Shown here: positions 19,082 through 27,299 of the stretch, piece by piece | How positions within the stretch are numbered: position 1 is the stretch's first letter | Layout: the number at the start of each line of letters is the position of its first letter | NCBI GenBank assembly: GCA_947466075.1 | Contig: CANIBP010000002.1 | Coordinates: 186,001-250,000, forward strand | Reading direction: 5' to 3' | Length of the DNA: 64,000 nt | Source of the DNA: Verrucomicrobiaceae bacterium | GTDB taxonomy: Bacteria; Verrucomicrobiota; Verrucomicrobiia; Verrucomicrobiales; Verrucomicrobiaceae | Notes under the pieces: generated by a model | The model's database searches: none | Seen by the model: the letters and a program-made list of their open reading frames with translations, nothing else | Told to the model about the DNA's origin: nothing | Made by a program: the position numbers and the translations under genes

Positions 19082-20613
19082 TCGTAGATGGTGAACTTCT
19101 TCGGATCGAACGCCTCACGGACGGCCTCACCGACAAAGGTGATCAGCACCAGTACGGAGGCCATGGCGGCGAAGGCGCTGCTCACGATCCAGGGATAGGA
19201 AAAGTTATCAACCCCTTCGTGAAGCAGGCGGCCCCAGCTCGGCTCATCCGGCGGCAGACCGAAACCCAGGAAGTCCAGCGCGGCCAGCGAGGTGATGACA
19301 CCGGACACTTCAAACGGTGCCAGCGTGACGAGGATGGCGATGACGTTCGGCAACACCTGGCGGAAGATAATGCGCGGCGTGCTGGCACCCAGCAGGCGTG
19401 CGGCGGCCACATAGTCACGCGACTTCTCTTTGTAAACCGCCGTGCGCAAGTAGCTCGTGGTGCTCATCCAGCCAAACGCGGCGATCAACATCACCAGCAC
19501 TGTCAGCGTGGGACTGACCAAGGCGCTGACGATGGACACTAAAAAAAGGAACGGCAGCACCGACCACACCTCAATGAGACGCTGGCCCACGATGTCCACC
19601 ACGCCGCCAAAATAGCCCAATGCTCCGCCCACGATGATGCCCACACCAAAAACAAGGGTGACAAACAGCACGGATGCTATCAGCACTTGCTGCCAGCCGC
19701 CATAAAGCATGGCCAGCACATCCTGGCCGGTGCCATTGGTTCCCAGGTAGTGTTTGTGAAGAACGGACGGCTCCGAGGGCGGATAGACCAGCCTCTTCCA
19801 TTCCGCATGTGCCATCGGCTCCAGAACCGCCGCCTTGCCCTCGCTGAAGTCAGTGTAAGCGACGCGTTTGCCGTTTTCATACCGGCCTTTCTCGACCTGC
19901 TCGCCCGCCTCGTTCCAGCCGCGGAAGTCGCCATGTTTCACCCCTTTGCGGAATTGGAACTCCTGGCGCTTCTGCTCCCGGTTGGTCACAAACACCGTGT
20001 AGGCCGTGCCGTCCAGAGGGCGGGACGAACCTGGCAGGTACAGCACATCTCCGCGCAGGTCCAATATCTCGATGGTCGGAGGCGAGTCGAGCTTGGGCGA
20101 GTAAGGAACTAGGGGCATCAGCACCCAGTCGCCCTTTCGTTCAATACGACAGCGCTCCTGCAGTTCGCGGTAGTCCACCTCGGCGGAGGAGTCGAAGCCG
20201 AAAGTTTTGCCAGGGAGGAAGTCGCTGCGGATGAAGGGAAAATAATAATGACCGTCCTGCTTCACCACCAGCGCGCGTTTGCCCACGATGAGATTGTCCA
20301 GCGAGGCCAGTCCTGACAGCACCACCAGCACCACGAAAGACACATAACCCCGCCGCAGTGAGCGGAAGCGCCGAAGCTGCTTCAAGGTCAGCGGGCTGAA
20401 CTGCCACTCGTTCCGAGCGCGCAATATCAAGCGAAGGCCAAAAAACACGATCAGCCCCAGCAGGATAAAGCCCAGTACGTCCCCTCCTAAAAACGGCACC
20501 TTGAACAACGGCACCAGTACACGCAACAGCCGGAAGACCGCGGATAAAACCGCAAACACAAGAAAACAGATGCCGGTGGTGCGTGGAGTCATGCGGCGTG
20601 TGGATTCATTCAA
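19078..20613 (-). CDS. Peptide ABC importer permease (YejE/OppC-like) with an inserted extracytoplasmic domain
   Basis: 511 residues, well above E. coli YejE (about 340). The C-terminal third is a standard BPD_transp_1 permease with the EAA loop (DYVAAARLLGASTPRIIFRQ) and the preceding LGTNGTGQDVLAMLYGG. The N-terminal half has three helices, then a YejE-type periplasmic loop (KQDGHYYFPF...ADYRE-like). Inserted at about 221-256 is KGVKHGDFRGWNEAGEQ followed by KGRYENGKRVAY, which reads like YwqK/MORN_2 repeats. I know of no functional role for such repeats in a permease; they could contact the binding lipoprotein or cell wall. It overlaps the YejB-like gene upstream by eight bases. Confidence 0.88.
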   Translation of the reverse strand: MNESTRRMTPRTTGICFLVFAVLSAVFRLLRVLVPLFKVPFLGGDVLGFILLGLIVFFGLRLILRARNEWQFSPLTLKQLRRFRSLRRGYVSFVVLVVLSGLASLDNLIVGKRALVVKQDGHYYFPFIRSDFLPGKTFGFDSSAEVDYRELQERCRIERKGDWVLMPLVPYSPKLDSPPTIEILDLRGDVLYLPGSSRPLDGTAYTVFVTNREQKRQEFQFRKGVKHGDFRGWNEAGEQVEKGRYENGKRVAYTDFSEGKAAVLEPMAHAEWKRLVYPPSEPSVLHKHYLGTNGTGQDVLAMLYGGWQQVLIASVLFVTLVFGVGIIVGGALGYFGGVVDIVGQRLIEVWSVLPFLFLVSIVSALVSPTLTVLVMLIAAFGWMSTTSYLRTAVYKEKSRDYVAAARLLGASTPRIIFRQVLPNVIAILVTLAPFEVSGVITSLAALDFLGFGLPPDEPSWGRLLHEGVDNFSYPWIVSSAFAAMASVLVLITFVGEAVREAFDPKKFTIYE

Positions 20614-21859
20614 AACGGACGCGTGGATCGGTCAGCGCCACCAGATAGTCGGAGAGGATGTTGCCCAGCATGATCAAGACCACATCAAAGGTCAGGATGC
20701 CCATGACCAGCGGATAGTCGCGGTCGGAAATGCTCTGCACCATCAGCAGGCCAAAGCCGTCGATCTGGAAGATTTTCTCGATCAGCATGGATCCCGCTAC
20801 AAAAATGGTCGTGATGCTGCCAAGCGTGGTGACGATGGGAATGATGGAGTTCCGCAGCGCGTGGCCGATCACTGCCCGGCGGAAGCTGGCACCCTTCGCG
20901 ATGGCCGTGCGCACATAGTCCGCCGCCAGATTGTCCATGAGGTTGTTCTTCATGAGCATGGTCATGAAGGCAAAGCTGCTGATCATGTAGCAAACGAGCG
21001 GCAAGACCGCGTGATGGATGACGTCCCACACCTTGCCGAAAAAGCCCAAAGAAGCGAAGTTCTCACCTGTAAAACCCTCGGTTGGAAACCAGCCATGCCG
21101 TGCGGCCAGGTACACCACCAGCAGACTGCCCAGCAGGAAGCCCGGAATGGAGTAACCGATGAAAATCAGCAGGGAGGTGATGTTGTCGACCATCGTGCGA
21201 TGCTTGATGGCCTTCAGCACGCCCAGGGGGATGCACACCAGATAGCTCAGGATGAAACTGACCAGGCCGTAGAAGATAGAAACCGGCATCTTTGACAGCA
21301 TCATCTCCAGCACCGGCTGGTTGTAGCTGGTAGAGAGGTGGAAGTAGCCGTGGATCATCCCTTTAAACACCGGCCGGTAGACCACCACGCGCTGCTTCTC
21401 CGGCTCCGCCCGTGTCTTCCAGCCCTCCAATATGGTGAGATCTGACGCGGAGAGCTTCCCATCGCGGGAAAGCGTGGCCGGGGTGACCTGGTAAGCATTG
21501 GTGGGAGTCCATTTTTCCCGGGGCAGCAGCACCTTCAAGCTGACCGGCACTTCCTTGATGTCCTTTTCAAACTTTACAAACTGCGGTGTGTCCTCACGCG
21601 GCAGGACGCCCAGCCACATGCCGTAGGCGTGCAGGAATGATTTGTCGAAACCGTAGTAGGAGGCCAGATCGGCAAGCTGTTCTTCCGAAAGCGAGGCCCC
21701 TGCGTTTTTGCCCCCGCCCTTCTCATTCATCATCGCCATTTGCATCGTTCGCTCCATCGGCCCGCCCGGGGTCACCCGCGTGATTCCGAACACGACCAGG
21801 GTCGCCCCGATCAAGGTCGGGATGATGAGCAGGAAGCGTCGGATGAAGTAGTCGCGCAT
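20606..21859 (-). CDS. Peptide ABC importer permease (YejB/OppB-like)
   Basis: 417 residues, somewhat longer than E. coli YejB (364). The N-terminus MRDYFIRRFLLIIPTLIGATLVVFGITRVTPGGP is the classic OppB/YejB opening with one helix. A periplasmic region of about 150 residues follows, then five helices with the EAA loop (DYVRTAIAKGASFRRAVIGH) and the ending MLGNILSDYLVALTDPRVRFE. It is the first gene of the five-gene importer operon; 117 bases separate it from the divergent aspartic-protease gene. That spacer carries the inverted repeat CACAAGGATTTGTG near 21910-21923, which is short and may be chance. Confidence 0.92.
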   Translation of the reverse strand: MRDYFIRRFLLIIPTLIGATLVVFGITRVTPGGPMERTMQMAMMNEKGGGKNAGASLSEEQLADLASYYGFDKSFLHAYGMWLGVLPREDTPQFVKFEKDIKEVPVSLKVLLPREKWTPTNAYQVTPATLSRDGKLSASDLTILEGWKTRAEPEKQRVVVYRPVFKGMIHGYFHLSTSYNQPVLEMMLSKMPVSIFYGLVSFILSYLVCIPLGVLKAIKHRTMVDNITSLLIFIGYSIPGFLLGSLLVVYLAARHGWFPTEGFTGENFASLGFFGKVWDVIHHAVLPLVCYMISSFAFMTMLMKNNLMDNLAADYVRTAIAKGASFRRAVIGHALRNSIIPIVTTLGSITTIFVAGSMLIEKIFQIDGFGLLMVQSISDRDYPLVMGILTFDVVLIMLGNILSDYLVALTDPRVRFE

Positions 21860-21976
21860 GCGGTGGTCGGCGGGGAGAGATGGGAAATCTCAGACAGTAC
21901 GGAGATATGCACAAGGATTTGTGTGTGAATTGCACGCGGTTGACAGGATTGTCGGCAGGACGGATGGCTGAGGGAC

Positions 21977-23020
21977 ATGAATTTGCCGCACTTGAACTTC
22001 GCTGCGCGCATGGCGCAGCTAACATTGATAGCGGTAGGCTTGGCGGGATGTGCGGAATCATTTGTCGTCCGCAATGAGGCCGTCCCGACGGACATTCAGA
22101 AGCAGCTGCAAGCGCAGGCGATCAAGCCGTCAGAAGCAAGCTTGGTGAAAGGCGGGATGAAGGTCAATACGCGCAGCGTGCCGCCGTCGGAAGGTGTGCT
22201 CAATGTACCGATGTACTACGAAAGGGGCATTCCTTACATCAAAGTGAGCCTCAATGGGCACAAGCCGAAGAAGTTCATGCTCGACACCGGGGCGACATTC
22301 AGTGTGTTCGACGCGGAGCAGGCGGTGGAGTATGGTTTGAAAACCGTGCCGCAAGTGCGTCCCACCATGGCTGGAGTGTTGGGAAAAGAGCCCGGCATGG
22401 CGGCGTTGATTCCCACGGTGCAGATTGGCTCATGGCGGCTGGAGAACCTGCCCTGCATCATTCGCATGCAGCGCACGACGGCAGGAACGGGTATTTTAAA
22501 GGAGAACTTCGGTATTTCGGTGCTCGGCGTGCATCTGGCGGCGAATCACTGCAAGTACCTGACTCTCGATTTTCTGAAGGAGAAGGTCGAGTTCGGTTTC
22601 AACCGTAGTTTCCCAGGGCAAACCCGAAAACACATCCACAAGGCGAATATGAGCATGGCTCATGGCGTGCCGACGACACAACTGAAGTATGGCAAGATTT
22701 CGTGGGAGGCGGTGGTCGATTCGGGTTCGGTCTTTGGCGTGCAACTCGATCAGCAAGTCGCCCAATTGCTCGGCTACAAGAATGGTGGCTGGTACGTGGG
22801 TGGAAATTATTTGATCACCGGAGTAGGTGGGGCGCAGTCGCCCAAGGACGCAAAGGTGCGCGTGCTGGAGTTCATGGCACTGGGATTGTTTGGTTCCCGT
22901 TATCCGTTTGCCGAGGTGGATGTGATGCCAGGTCCGTCGCGCCTCGGCACTTATTTGCTGGAAGACTATCGCGTGACTTTGGATTTTGAGCACAAGGTGC
23001 TTTGGGTCGAGTGGGGTTGA
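21977..23020 (+). CDS. Two-lobed retropepsin-like aspartic protease, predicted lipoprotein
   Basis: 347 residues. The N-terminus has a lipobox (LIAVGLAGC, Cys25), placing the protein on a membrane as a periplasmic lipoprotein. Two aspartic-protease motifs are visible: FMLDTGATFSVFD (Asp103) and AVVDSGSVFG (Asp248). Two D[ST]G motifs about 145 residues apart in one chain suggest an internal duplication forming a complete pepsin-like active site, rather than the one-motif dimer usual for bacterial retropepsins. Each lobe is followed by hydrophobic strands (VHLAANHCKYLTLDF; LGTYLLEDYRVTLDFEH) typical of the clan AA fold. The substrate is unknown. It lies immediately upstream of the respiratory cluster, on the same strand but with a 166-base gap. 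Confidence 0.75.
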   Translation: MNLPHLNFAARMAQLTLIAVGLAGCAESFVVRNEAVPTDIQKQLQAQAIKPSEASLVKGGMKVNTRSVPPSEGVLNVPMYYERGIPYIKVSLNGHKPKKFMLDTGATFSVFDAEQAVEYGLKTVPQVRPTMAGVLGKEPGMAALIPTVQIGSWRLENLPCIIRMQRTTAGTGILKENFGISVLGVHLAANHCKYLTLDFLKEKVEFGFNRSFPGQTRKHIHKANMSMAHGVPTTQLKYGKISWEAVVDSGSVFGVQLDQQVAQLLGYKNGGWYVGGNYLITGVGGAQSPKDAKVRVLEFMALGLFGSRYPFAEVDVMPGPSRLGTYLLEDYRVTLDFEHKVLWVEWG

Positions 23021-23110
23021 TCTTGACCCGCAAACAATAGCGATTTTTTGCGACAGAATCGCAACAGGACAAGCGATGCATACAAAAGTTCAAAAAAATC
23101 AAGATGACGG

Positions 23111-23139
23111 TTGCAAACTCGTCACCATCTCCCTATTCT
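23111..23139 (+). promoter_or_regulatory. Candidate sigma-70-like promoter of the act/cta respiratory cluster
   Basis: TTGCAA (23111-23116), a 17-base spacer, then TATTCT (23134-23139) give four of six matches in each box to the -35 and -10 consensus. Transcription would start near 23146, within the palindrome that follows. Verrucomicrobial promoter consensus is poorly known, so this is a suggestion based on spacing and position upstream of actA. Confidence 0.4.
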
Positions 23140-23146
23140 GAATTTC

Positions 23147-23166
23147 CTTGTGAAATTTTTCACAAG
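23147..23166. promoter_or_regulatory. Perfect palindrome upstream of actA, candidate operator or 5-prime hairpin
   Basis: CTTGTGAAATTTTTCACAAG is a perfect inverted repeat with 9-base arms around TT, ending 20 bases before the actA start. It directly follows the candidate -10 box, a position suited to a repressor dimer blocking transcription of the respiratory cluster. As RNA it would form a tight hairpin near the 5-prime end; there is no following T-tract, so it is not a terminator. The core half-site is TTGTGAAA. Confidence 0.5.
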
Positions 23167-23186
23167 CTCATCTGACGACATTTTCT

Positions 23187-23990
23187 ATGGGTAACTTTTT
23201 TCCGCGTTGGAGCAACTGGCTGCCGCTCAAGGTAGCCATTGCCGTCGTGTTCATTGCCTTCGGCGTGAGTGTCGGCATTGCCTACTACTTCACTCCAAAA
23301 TACACTCGCGTAGGATACGAGCCGACGCAGCCGGTGCCGTTCTCACACAAGATTCACGCAGGTCAGCTCGGCCTCGACTGCCGCTATTGCCACAGTTTCG
23401 GCGAAGTTTCGAGCCACTCGAATGTTCCGACAAACCAGACCTGCTTCAACTGCCACGGCCCGGGCAAAGGCAACATCCGCAGCAATTCTCCCAAGCTGGA
23501 GATGGTCATCAAGGCCAACGAAACCGGCAAGTCCATCCCTTGGGTCAAAGTCCACAAAGCTCCGGACTACGTGTATTTCAATCACAGCGCCCACTTGAAC
23601 CGCGGCATCTCCTGCGTGGCCTGCCATGGTCGTATTGATGAAATGGAAGTCGTTCGCCACGATCAGCCTCAGTCCATGGGCTGGTGTCTCGACTGCCACC
23701 GCAATCCTGAAAAAAATCTTCGCCCGCTCGATTACGTCACGAAGCTCGCCTTCAAGCCCTCGGACCTCAAGCGTGGTGAATTCTACAAGGGTTTGCTCGA
23801 CAAGAAAATTCCGGCTGGTGAAATCGCTGCTGCTATCGGTGAAGGCAGCAAAGCTGATGACCTCGAACAACTTCTCACGCTCGCTGAAAAAACCTACGGT
23901 AAGGAAGTGACCCAAGCAGAAGTGGGCACCCAGCTCAAGAAGCACTGGCAGATTCAGCCGCCGGAATCCTGCACCGCCTGCCATCGCTAA
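23187..23990 (+). CDS. actA: Alternative complex III subunit A, pentahaem cytochrome c
   Basis: 267 residues with one N-terminal membrane helix (about 13-35) and five CXXCH haem-c motifs: CRYCH (65-69), CFNCH (86), CVACH (143), CLDCH (167) and CTACH (262, at the extreme C-terminus). This is the ActA pattern. The haem domain faces the periplasm and passes electrons from the ActB iron-sulfur chain to a downstream carrier. It is the first gene of a long co-directional respiratory cluster. No Shine-Dalgarno sequence precedes the ATG (CATTTTCT). Five haems match ActA of characterised complexes. Confidence 0.95.
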   Translation: MGNFFPRWSNWLPLKVAIAVVFIAFGVSVGIAYYFTPKYTRVGYEPTQPVPFSHKIHAGQLGLDCRYCHSFGEVSSHSNVPTNQTCFNCHGPGKGNIRSNSPKLEMVIKANETGKSIPWVKVHKAPDYVYFNHSAHLNRGISCVACHGRIDEMEVVRHDQPQSMGWCLDCHRNPEKNLRPLDYVTKLAFKPSDLKRGEFYKGLLDKKIPAGEIAAAIGEGSKADDLEQLLTLAEKTYGKEVTQAEVGTQLKKHWQIQPPESCTACHR

Positions 23991-24014
23991 ACCCCTCGCC
24001 ATTTTTCCTGACAC

Positions 24015-27000
24015 ATGAAACAGATTTGGAAGCATCCCGAGGAGCCGCAGAACGCCAAGCGCTACTGGCGCAGTGTCGCCGAGCTGGATCGTCGTGAAGA
24101 TTTTCTCAAGAACCTGGGTCGCGAGTTCCCTGCTGGCGACACGCTGAACGAAGAAGAACGTGAGAACGGTCGCCGTGAATTTTTGAAGATCATGGGCGCC
24201 AGCGTGGGCATGATGGGTCTGGCAAGCTGCCGCCGTCCGCTCATCAACATCCTACCTTACACTCAGCACGTCGAGTGGATGGTGCCGGGTAAAGCGCTCC
24301 TGTATGCCACCACGATGCCCCGCAGCGGCGGTGCCACGCCGCTCGTCGTCACTACGCACGAAGGCCGCCCTACTCATCTCGCTGGCAACCCTCTCCATCC
24401 ATTGGGTGGCGGTATCGACGCCTTTGCTCAAGCTTCCGTCCTCGATCTCTATGACCCTGAGCGCTCGCAGAAGCCTCTTGGCGCTGGCAAAGATCTCTCT
24501 TGGGTCAAGGCGAATGATTTATTAGCCGCTGCTGCCGAAGAAGCCAAAAAATCCTCAGGTGCCAGTCTTGGAGTCGTCGCGGGTGCCACGACCTCGCCGA
24601 CCTATCTTCGCCTTCTTGGTGAACTGAAGGCCGCTTACCCACAGGTGAAGCTCTTTCAATACGAAGCTGCAGGCGGCGAAGGCCAGGCCGCAGCGAACAA
24701 GGAAGTGCTCGGTGCAGGCGTTAAGCCCTTCGTGAAGCTCGGCTCCGCGATGCGTATCCTCTCGCTGGACTGCGACTTCCTGGGTGTTGATCCAGTTGCA
24801 GGCGAACCGATCTCTGCCTTCACCAAGCATCGTGCAAAGGAAGCCAAGACGGCGGACATGAACCGTCTCTACGTTCTTGAAAACCGCTACACGTTGACTG
24901 GCGGCATGGCCGATCATCGCAAGCCGCTCGCGGCCAGTTTGATCCCAGTTGCAGCAGCTCTCATCGCTTCGGAACTCGGAGATGCCTCCGCCAAAGCACT
25001 CGCTGACACGGCCCCTACCAGCCTCAAGGAGTGGATTGCCCCAGCCGTTCGCGATTTGATCGACAACAAAGGCAAGGCGGTCGTTCTTGCCGGTGCCCGC
25101 TATGGCGCGGAAGTCCACGCGCTCGTTGCTTCGATCAATAACGCCCTCGGCGCTTACGGTTCGACCATCGAACTGCTGCAAGACAGCCCGGCTCCTGAGA
25201 TGGGCGGCTTTGCCGAACTTCAGGCCGCTGTTTCCGGCGGTCAGATCAAGACCCTCGTTTCCCTGACTCCTGCCAGCCTTTATTACGACGCCCCGGACGC
25301 CGAAGCGTTCGCGAAGCTCGTCATCGAAAAAGGCGTGAAGCTCATTCACGTTGGCGCTCTGAAGAACAAGACCGCACGTCACGCCGCGCTGCACATTCCG
25401 GCGGCACATTATCTCGAAACCTGGGGTGATGCACGTGCCGCAGACGGCACCTACGCCATCGTTCAGCCGATGATCGCGCCGCTCTATGACGGTGCGAGCA
25501 AGATCGAAGTCATCCTTGCTCTTCTCGGTCGTAAAAAGCTCGGTCCGGCCGAAGTCGCCGCTCCCGTTGCTGGCGCTGCTCCGGCTGCGCCCGCCGCACC
25601 GGTAGAAGATGCTGCCTATACCGCTGTGCGTGACACCTTCGCCGCTGTGGCGGGTGGTCTCGACGAAACGAAGTGGAATTTCACTCTGCGCGACGGTTTC
25701 CTCAAAGGTTCCGCCTTCGCCAAAGCCAGCGCGGCGCCGAATGTCGCCGCTGTGGCTGGAATCGTCGCCAAAGCCAAGCCTGTTGCGGCTCCGACTGATG
25801 ACTCGCTCGAAATCGTGCTCGTAGTTGACTCCAGTGTCTTTGATGGACGTTTCATCAACAACGCTTGGCTCCAAGAAGCGCCCGATCCAGTGACTAAACT
25901 CACGTGGGACAATGCAGCGTGGATTGGTTCAGTCACGTTCCGTCGTCTCGGTCTCAAAGAAGGCCAGAACATCAAAATTTCCGTCGGTGGCGCAGAAATC
26001 GAAATCCCCGCCATCGAAGCTCCTGGTCACGTTTCCAATTCCATCACACTGCCCCTCGGTTATGGCCAAAAAGGCGTCGGCACCGTCGGCAGTGGCCGTG
26101 GTGTAAACGCTTATGCCTTGCGCAAGCAGCCCGGCACGTTCGTCTTGAGCGGTGCGAAGGTCGAAGTGCTCGCTACCATCGCTGAACTGGCCCTCACGCA
26201 GGATCAGAACACGATGGAAGGTCGTGCGCTGTATCGCGAAGGCACACTGGACACTTTTAACAAGGACACGGCCTTCGCGCAGAAGACCGGCATGGACGGC
26301 CACATCCCGGAAAACATTTCCCTCTACAAAGGCCAGGTCGGCGTGCGTTCCGAGGAGAATCCGGACGGCTTCGACTACGAGAAGCATCACCAGTGGGGCA
26401 TGACCATCGATCTCAGCAAGTGCATTGGTTGCACGGCTTGCATCGTTGCCTGCCAGAGCGAAAACAACATTCCAGTCGTCGGCAAAGATCAGGTGCGCAA
26501 AGGTCGTGTGATGCAGTGGATCCGCATGGATCGCTACTTTGCCGTGCCAAAGTGGGGCAAGAACGAAGTCGCCCAAGAAAGCACGTATGCCGTCGATAAT
26601 CCGACGCCAGAGCAGCTTGAAAACGCCGAAATGGTGCATCAGCCGCTGGCCTGCCAGCAGTGCGAATCCGCTCCCTGCGAAACCGTCTGCCCCGTGAACG
26701 CCACCGTCCACACCGACGACGGCCTCAACGCGATGGCCTACAATCGTTGCATCGGCACACGCTATTGCGCGAACAACTGCCCTTACACCGCGCGTCGCTT
26801 CAACTGGTTCGACTACAACAAGCGCAATCCGCTGATCGACACCACCGTGCTCGGCATGAAAGTCGGCAATCTTTACGCCGGCCCGCTCGGCGAGAAGAAG
26901 GAAGACGAAAGCCTCCGCCTGCAGCGCAACCCGAACGTCACCGTCCGTATGCGCGGTGTCATCGAGAAGTGTACCTATTGCGTGCAGCGCATCGAATCCG

Positions 27001-27290
27001 CCAAAATCATCCAGAAGCAGGTGCAGCGCGACTCGAAGAACTTCCGCGTGCTGACCGACACGGTCAAAACCGCCTGCCAGCAGTCCTGCCCGGCCGACGC
27101 CATTGTTTTCGGTGACTTGGCCGACAAGAACTCCGCCGTCGTCAAATCGAAGGCATCGCCGCGTGATTACCAGTTGCTCAAATACATCGGCACACGCCCG
27201 CGCACGAGCTACCTCGCCCGTCTGCGCAATCCGAACAAGAACATGCCCGGCGCGGAAAACATCGCCGTGTGGAGCAACAACCAATTCTAA
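24015..27290 (+). CDS. actB: Alternative complex III subunit B, molybdopterin-oxidoreductase-like/iron-sulfur fusion
   Basis: 1091 residues. A Tat-like motif RREFLK (53-58) precedes a hydrophobic stretch ending GLASC (Cys72), so export through Tat and lipid attachment are both possible. The first ~770 residues form the molybdopterin-enzyme-like domain that in ActB carries no cofactor. From about residue 797 comes a ferredoxin-type domain with KCIGCTACIVAC, CQQCESAPCETVCP, RCIGTRYCANNCP, EKCTYCVQR and CQQSCP, enough cysteines for four clusters as in known complexes. An Ala/Pro-rich linker (VAGAAPAAPAAP) near residue 515-535 is an unusual embellishment. The protein docks on ActC and feeds ActA. 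Confidence 0.95.
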   Translation: MKQIWKHPEEPQNAKRYWRSVAELDRREDFLKNLGREFPAGDTLNEEERENGRREFLKIMGASVGMMGLASCRRPLINILPYTQHVEWMVPGKALLYATTMPRSGGATPLVVTTHEGRPTHLAGNPLHPLGGGIDAFAQASVLDLYDPERSQKPLGAGKDLSWVKANDLLAAAAEEAKKSSGASLGVVAGATTSPTYLRLLGELKAAYPQVKLFQYEAAGGEGQAAANKEVLGAGVKPFVKLGSAMRILSLDCDFLGVDPVAGEPISAFTKHRAKEAKTADMNRLYVLENRYTLTGGMADHRKPLAASLIPVAAALIASELGDASAKALADTAPTSLKEWIAPAVRDLIDNKGKAVVLAGARYGAEVHALVASINNALGAYGSTIELLQDSPAPEMGGFAELQAAVSGGQIKTLVSLTPASLYYDAPDAEAFAKLVIEKGVKLIHVGALKNKTARHAALHIPAAHYLETWGDARAADGTYAIVQPMIAPLYDGASKIEVILALLGRKKLGPAEVAAPVAGAAPAAPAAPVEDAAYTAVRDTFAAVAGGLDETKWNFTLRDGFLKGSAFAKASAAPNVAAVAGIVAKAKPVAAPTDDSLEIVLVVDSSVFDGRFINNAWLQEAPDPVTKLTWDNAAWIGSVTFRRLGLKEGQNIKISVGGAEIEIPAIEAPGHVSNSITLPLGYGQKGVGTVGSGRGVNAYALRKQPGTFVLSGAKVEVLATIAELALTQDQNTMEGRALYREGTLDTFNKDTAFAQKTGMDGHIPENISLYKGQVGVRSEENPDGFDYEKHHQWGMTIDLSKCIGCTACIVACQSENNIPVVGKDQVRKGRVMQWIRMDRYFAVPKWGKNEVAQESTYAVDNPTPEQLENAEMVHQPLACQQCESAPCETVCPVNATVHTDDGLNAMAYNRCIGTRYCANNCPYTARRFNWFDYNKRNPLIDTTVLGMKVGNLYAGPLGEKKEDESLRLQRNPNVTVRMRGVIEKCTYCVQRIESAKIIQKQVQRDSKNFRVLTDTVKTACQQSCPADAIVFGDLADKNSAVVKSKASPRDYQLLKYIGTRPRTSYLARLRNPNKNMPGAENIAVWSNNQF

Positions 27291-27299
27291 ACCGGACAC

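Noticed and set aside
21910..21923. Inverted repeat CACAAGGATTTGTG between the importer operon and the aspartic-protease gene as an operator
   Set aside because: Five-base arms in a single copy are weak evidence; only loosely similar to the palindrome before actA.
23048..23064. Hairpin TTGCGA-CAGAA-TCGCAA after the aspartic-protease gene
   Set aside because: Only six pairs and no following T-tract, so it is too weak to call a terminator.
25929..27299. Minus-strand frame of 456 codons over the actB iron-sulfur region
   Set aside because: The sense strand carries the ActB ferredoxin motifs; the reverse frame shows none.
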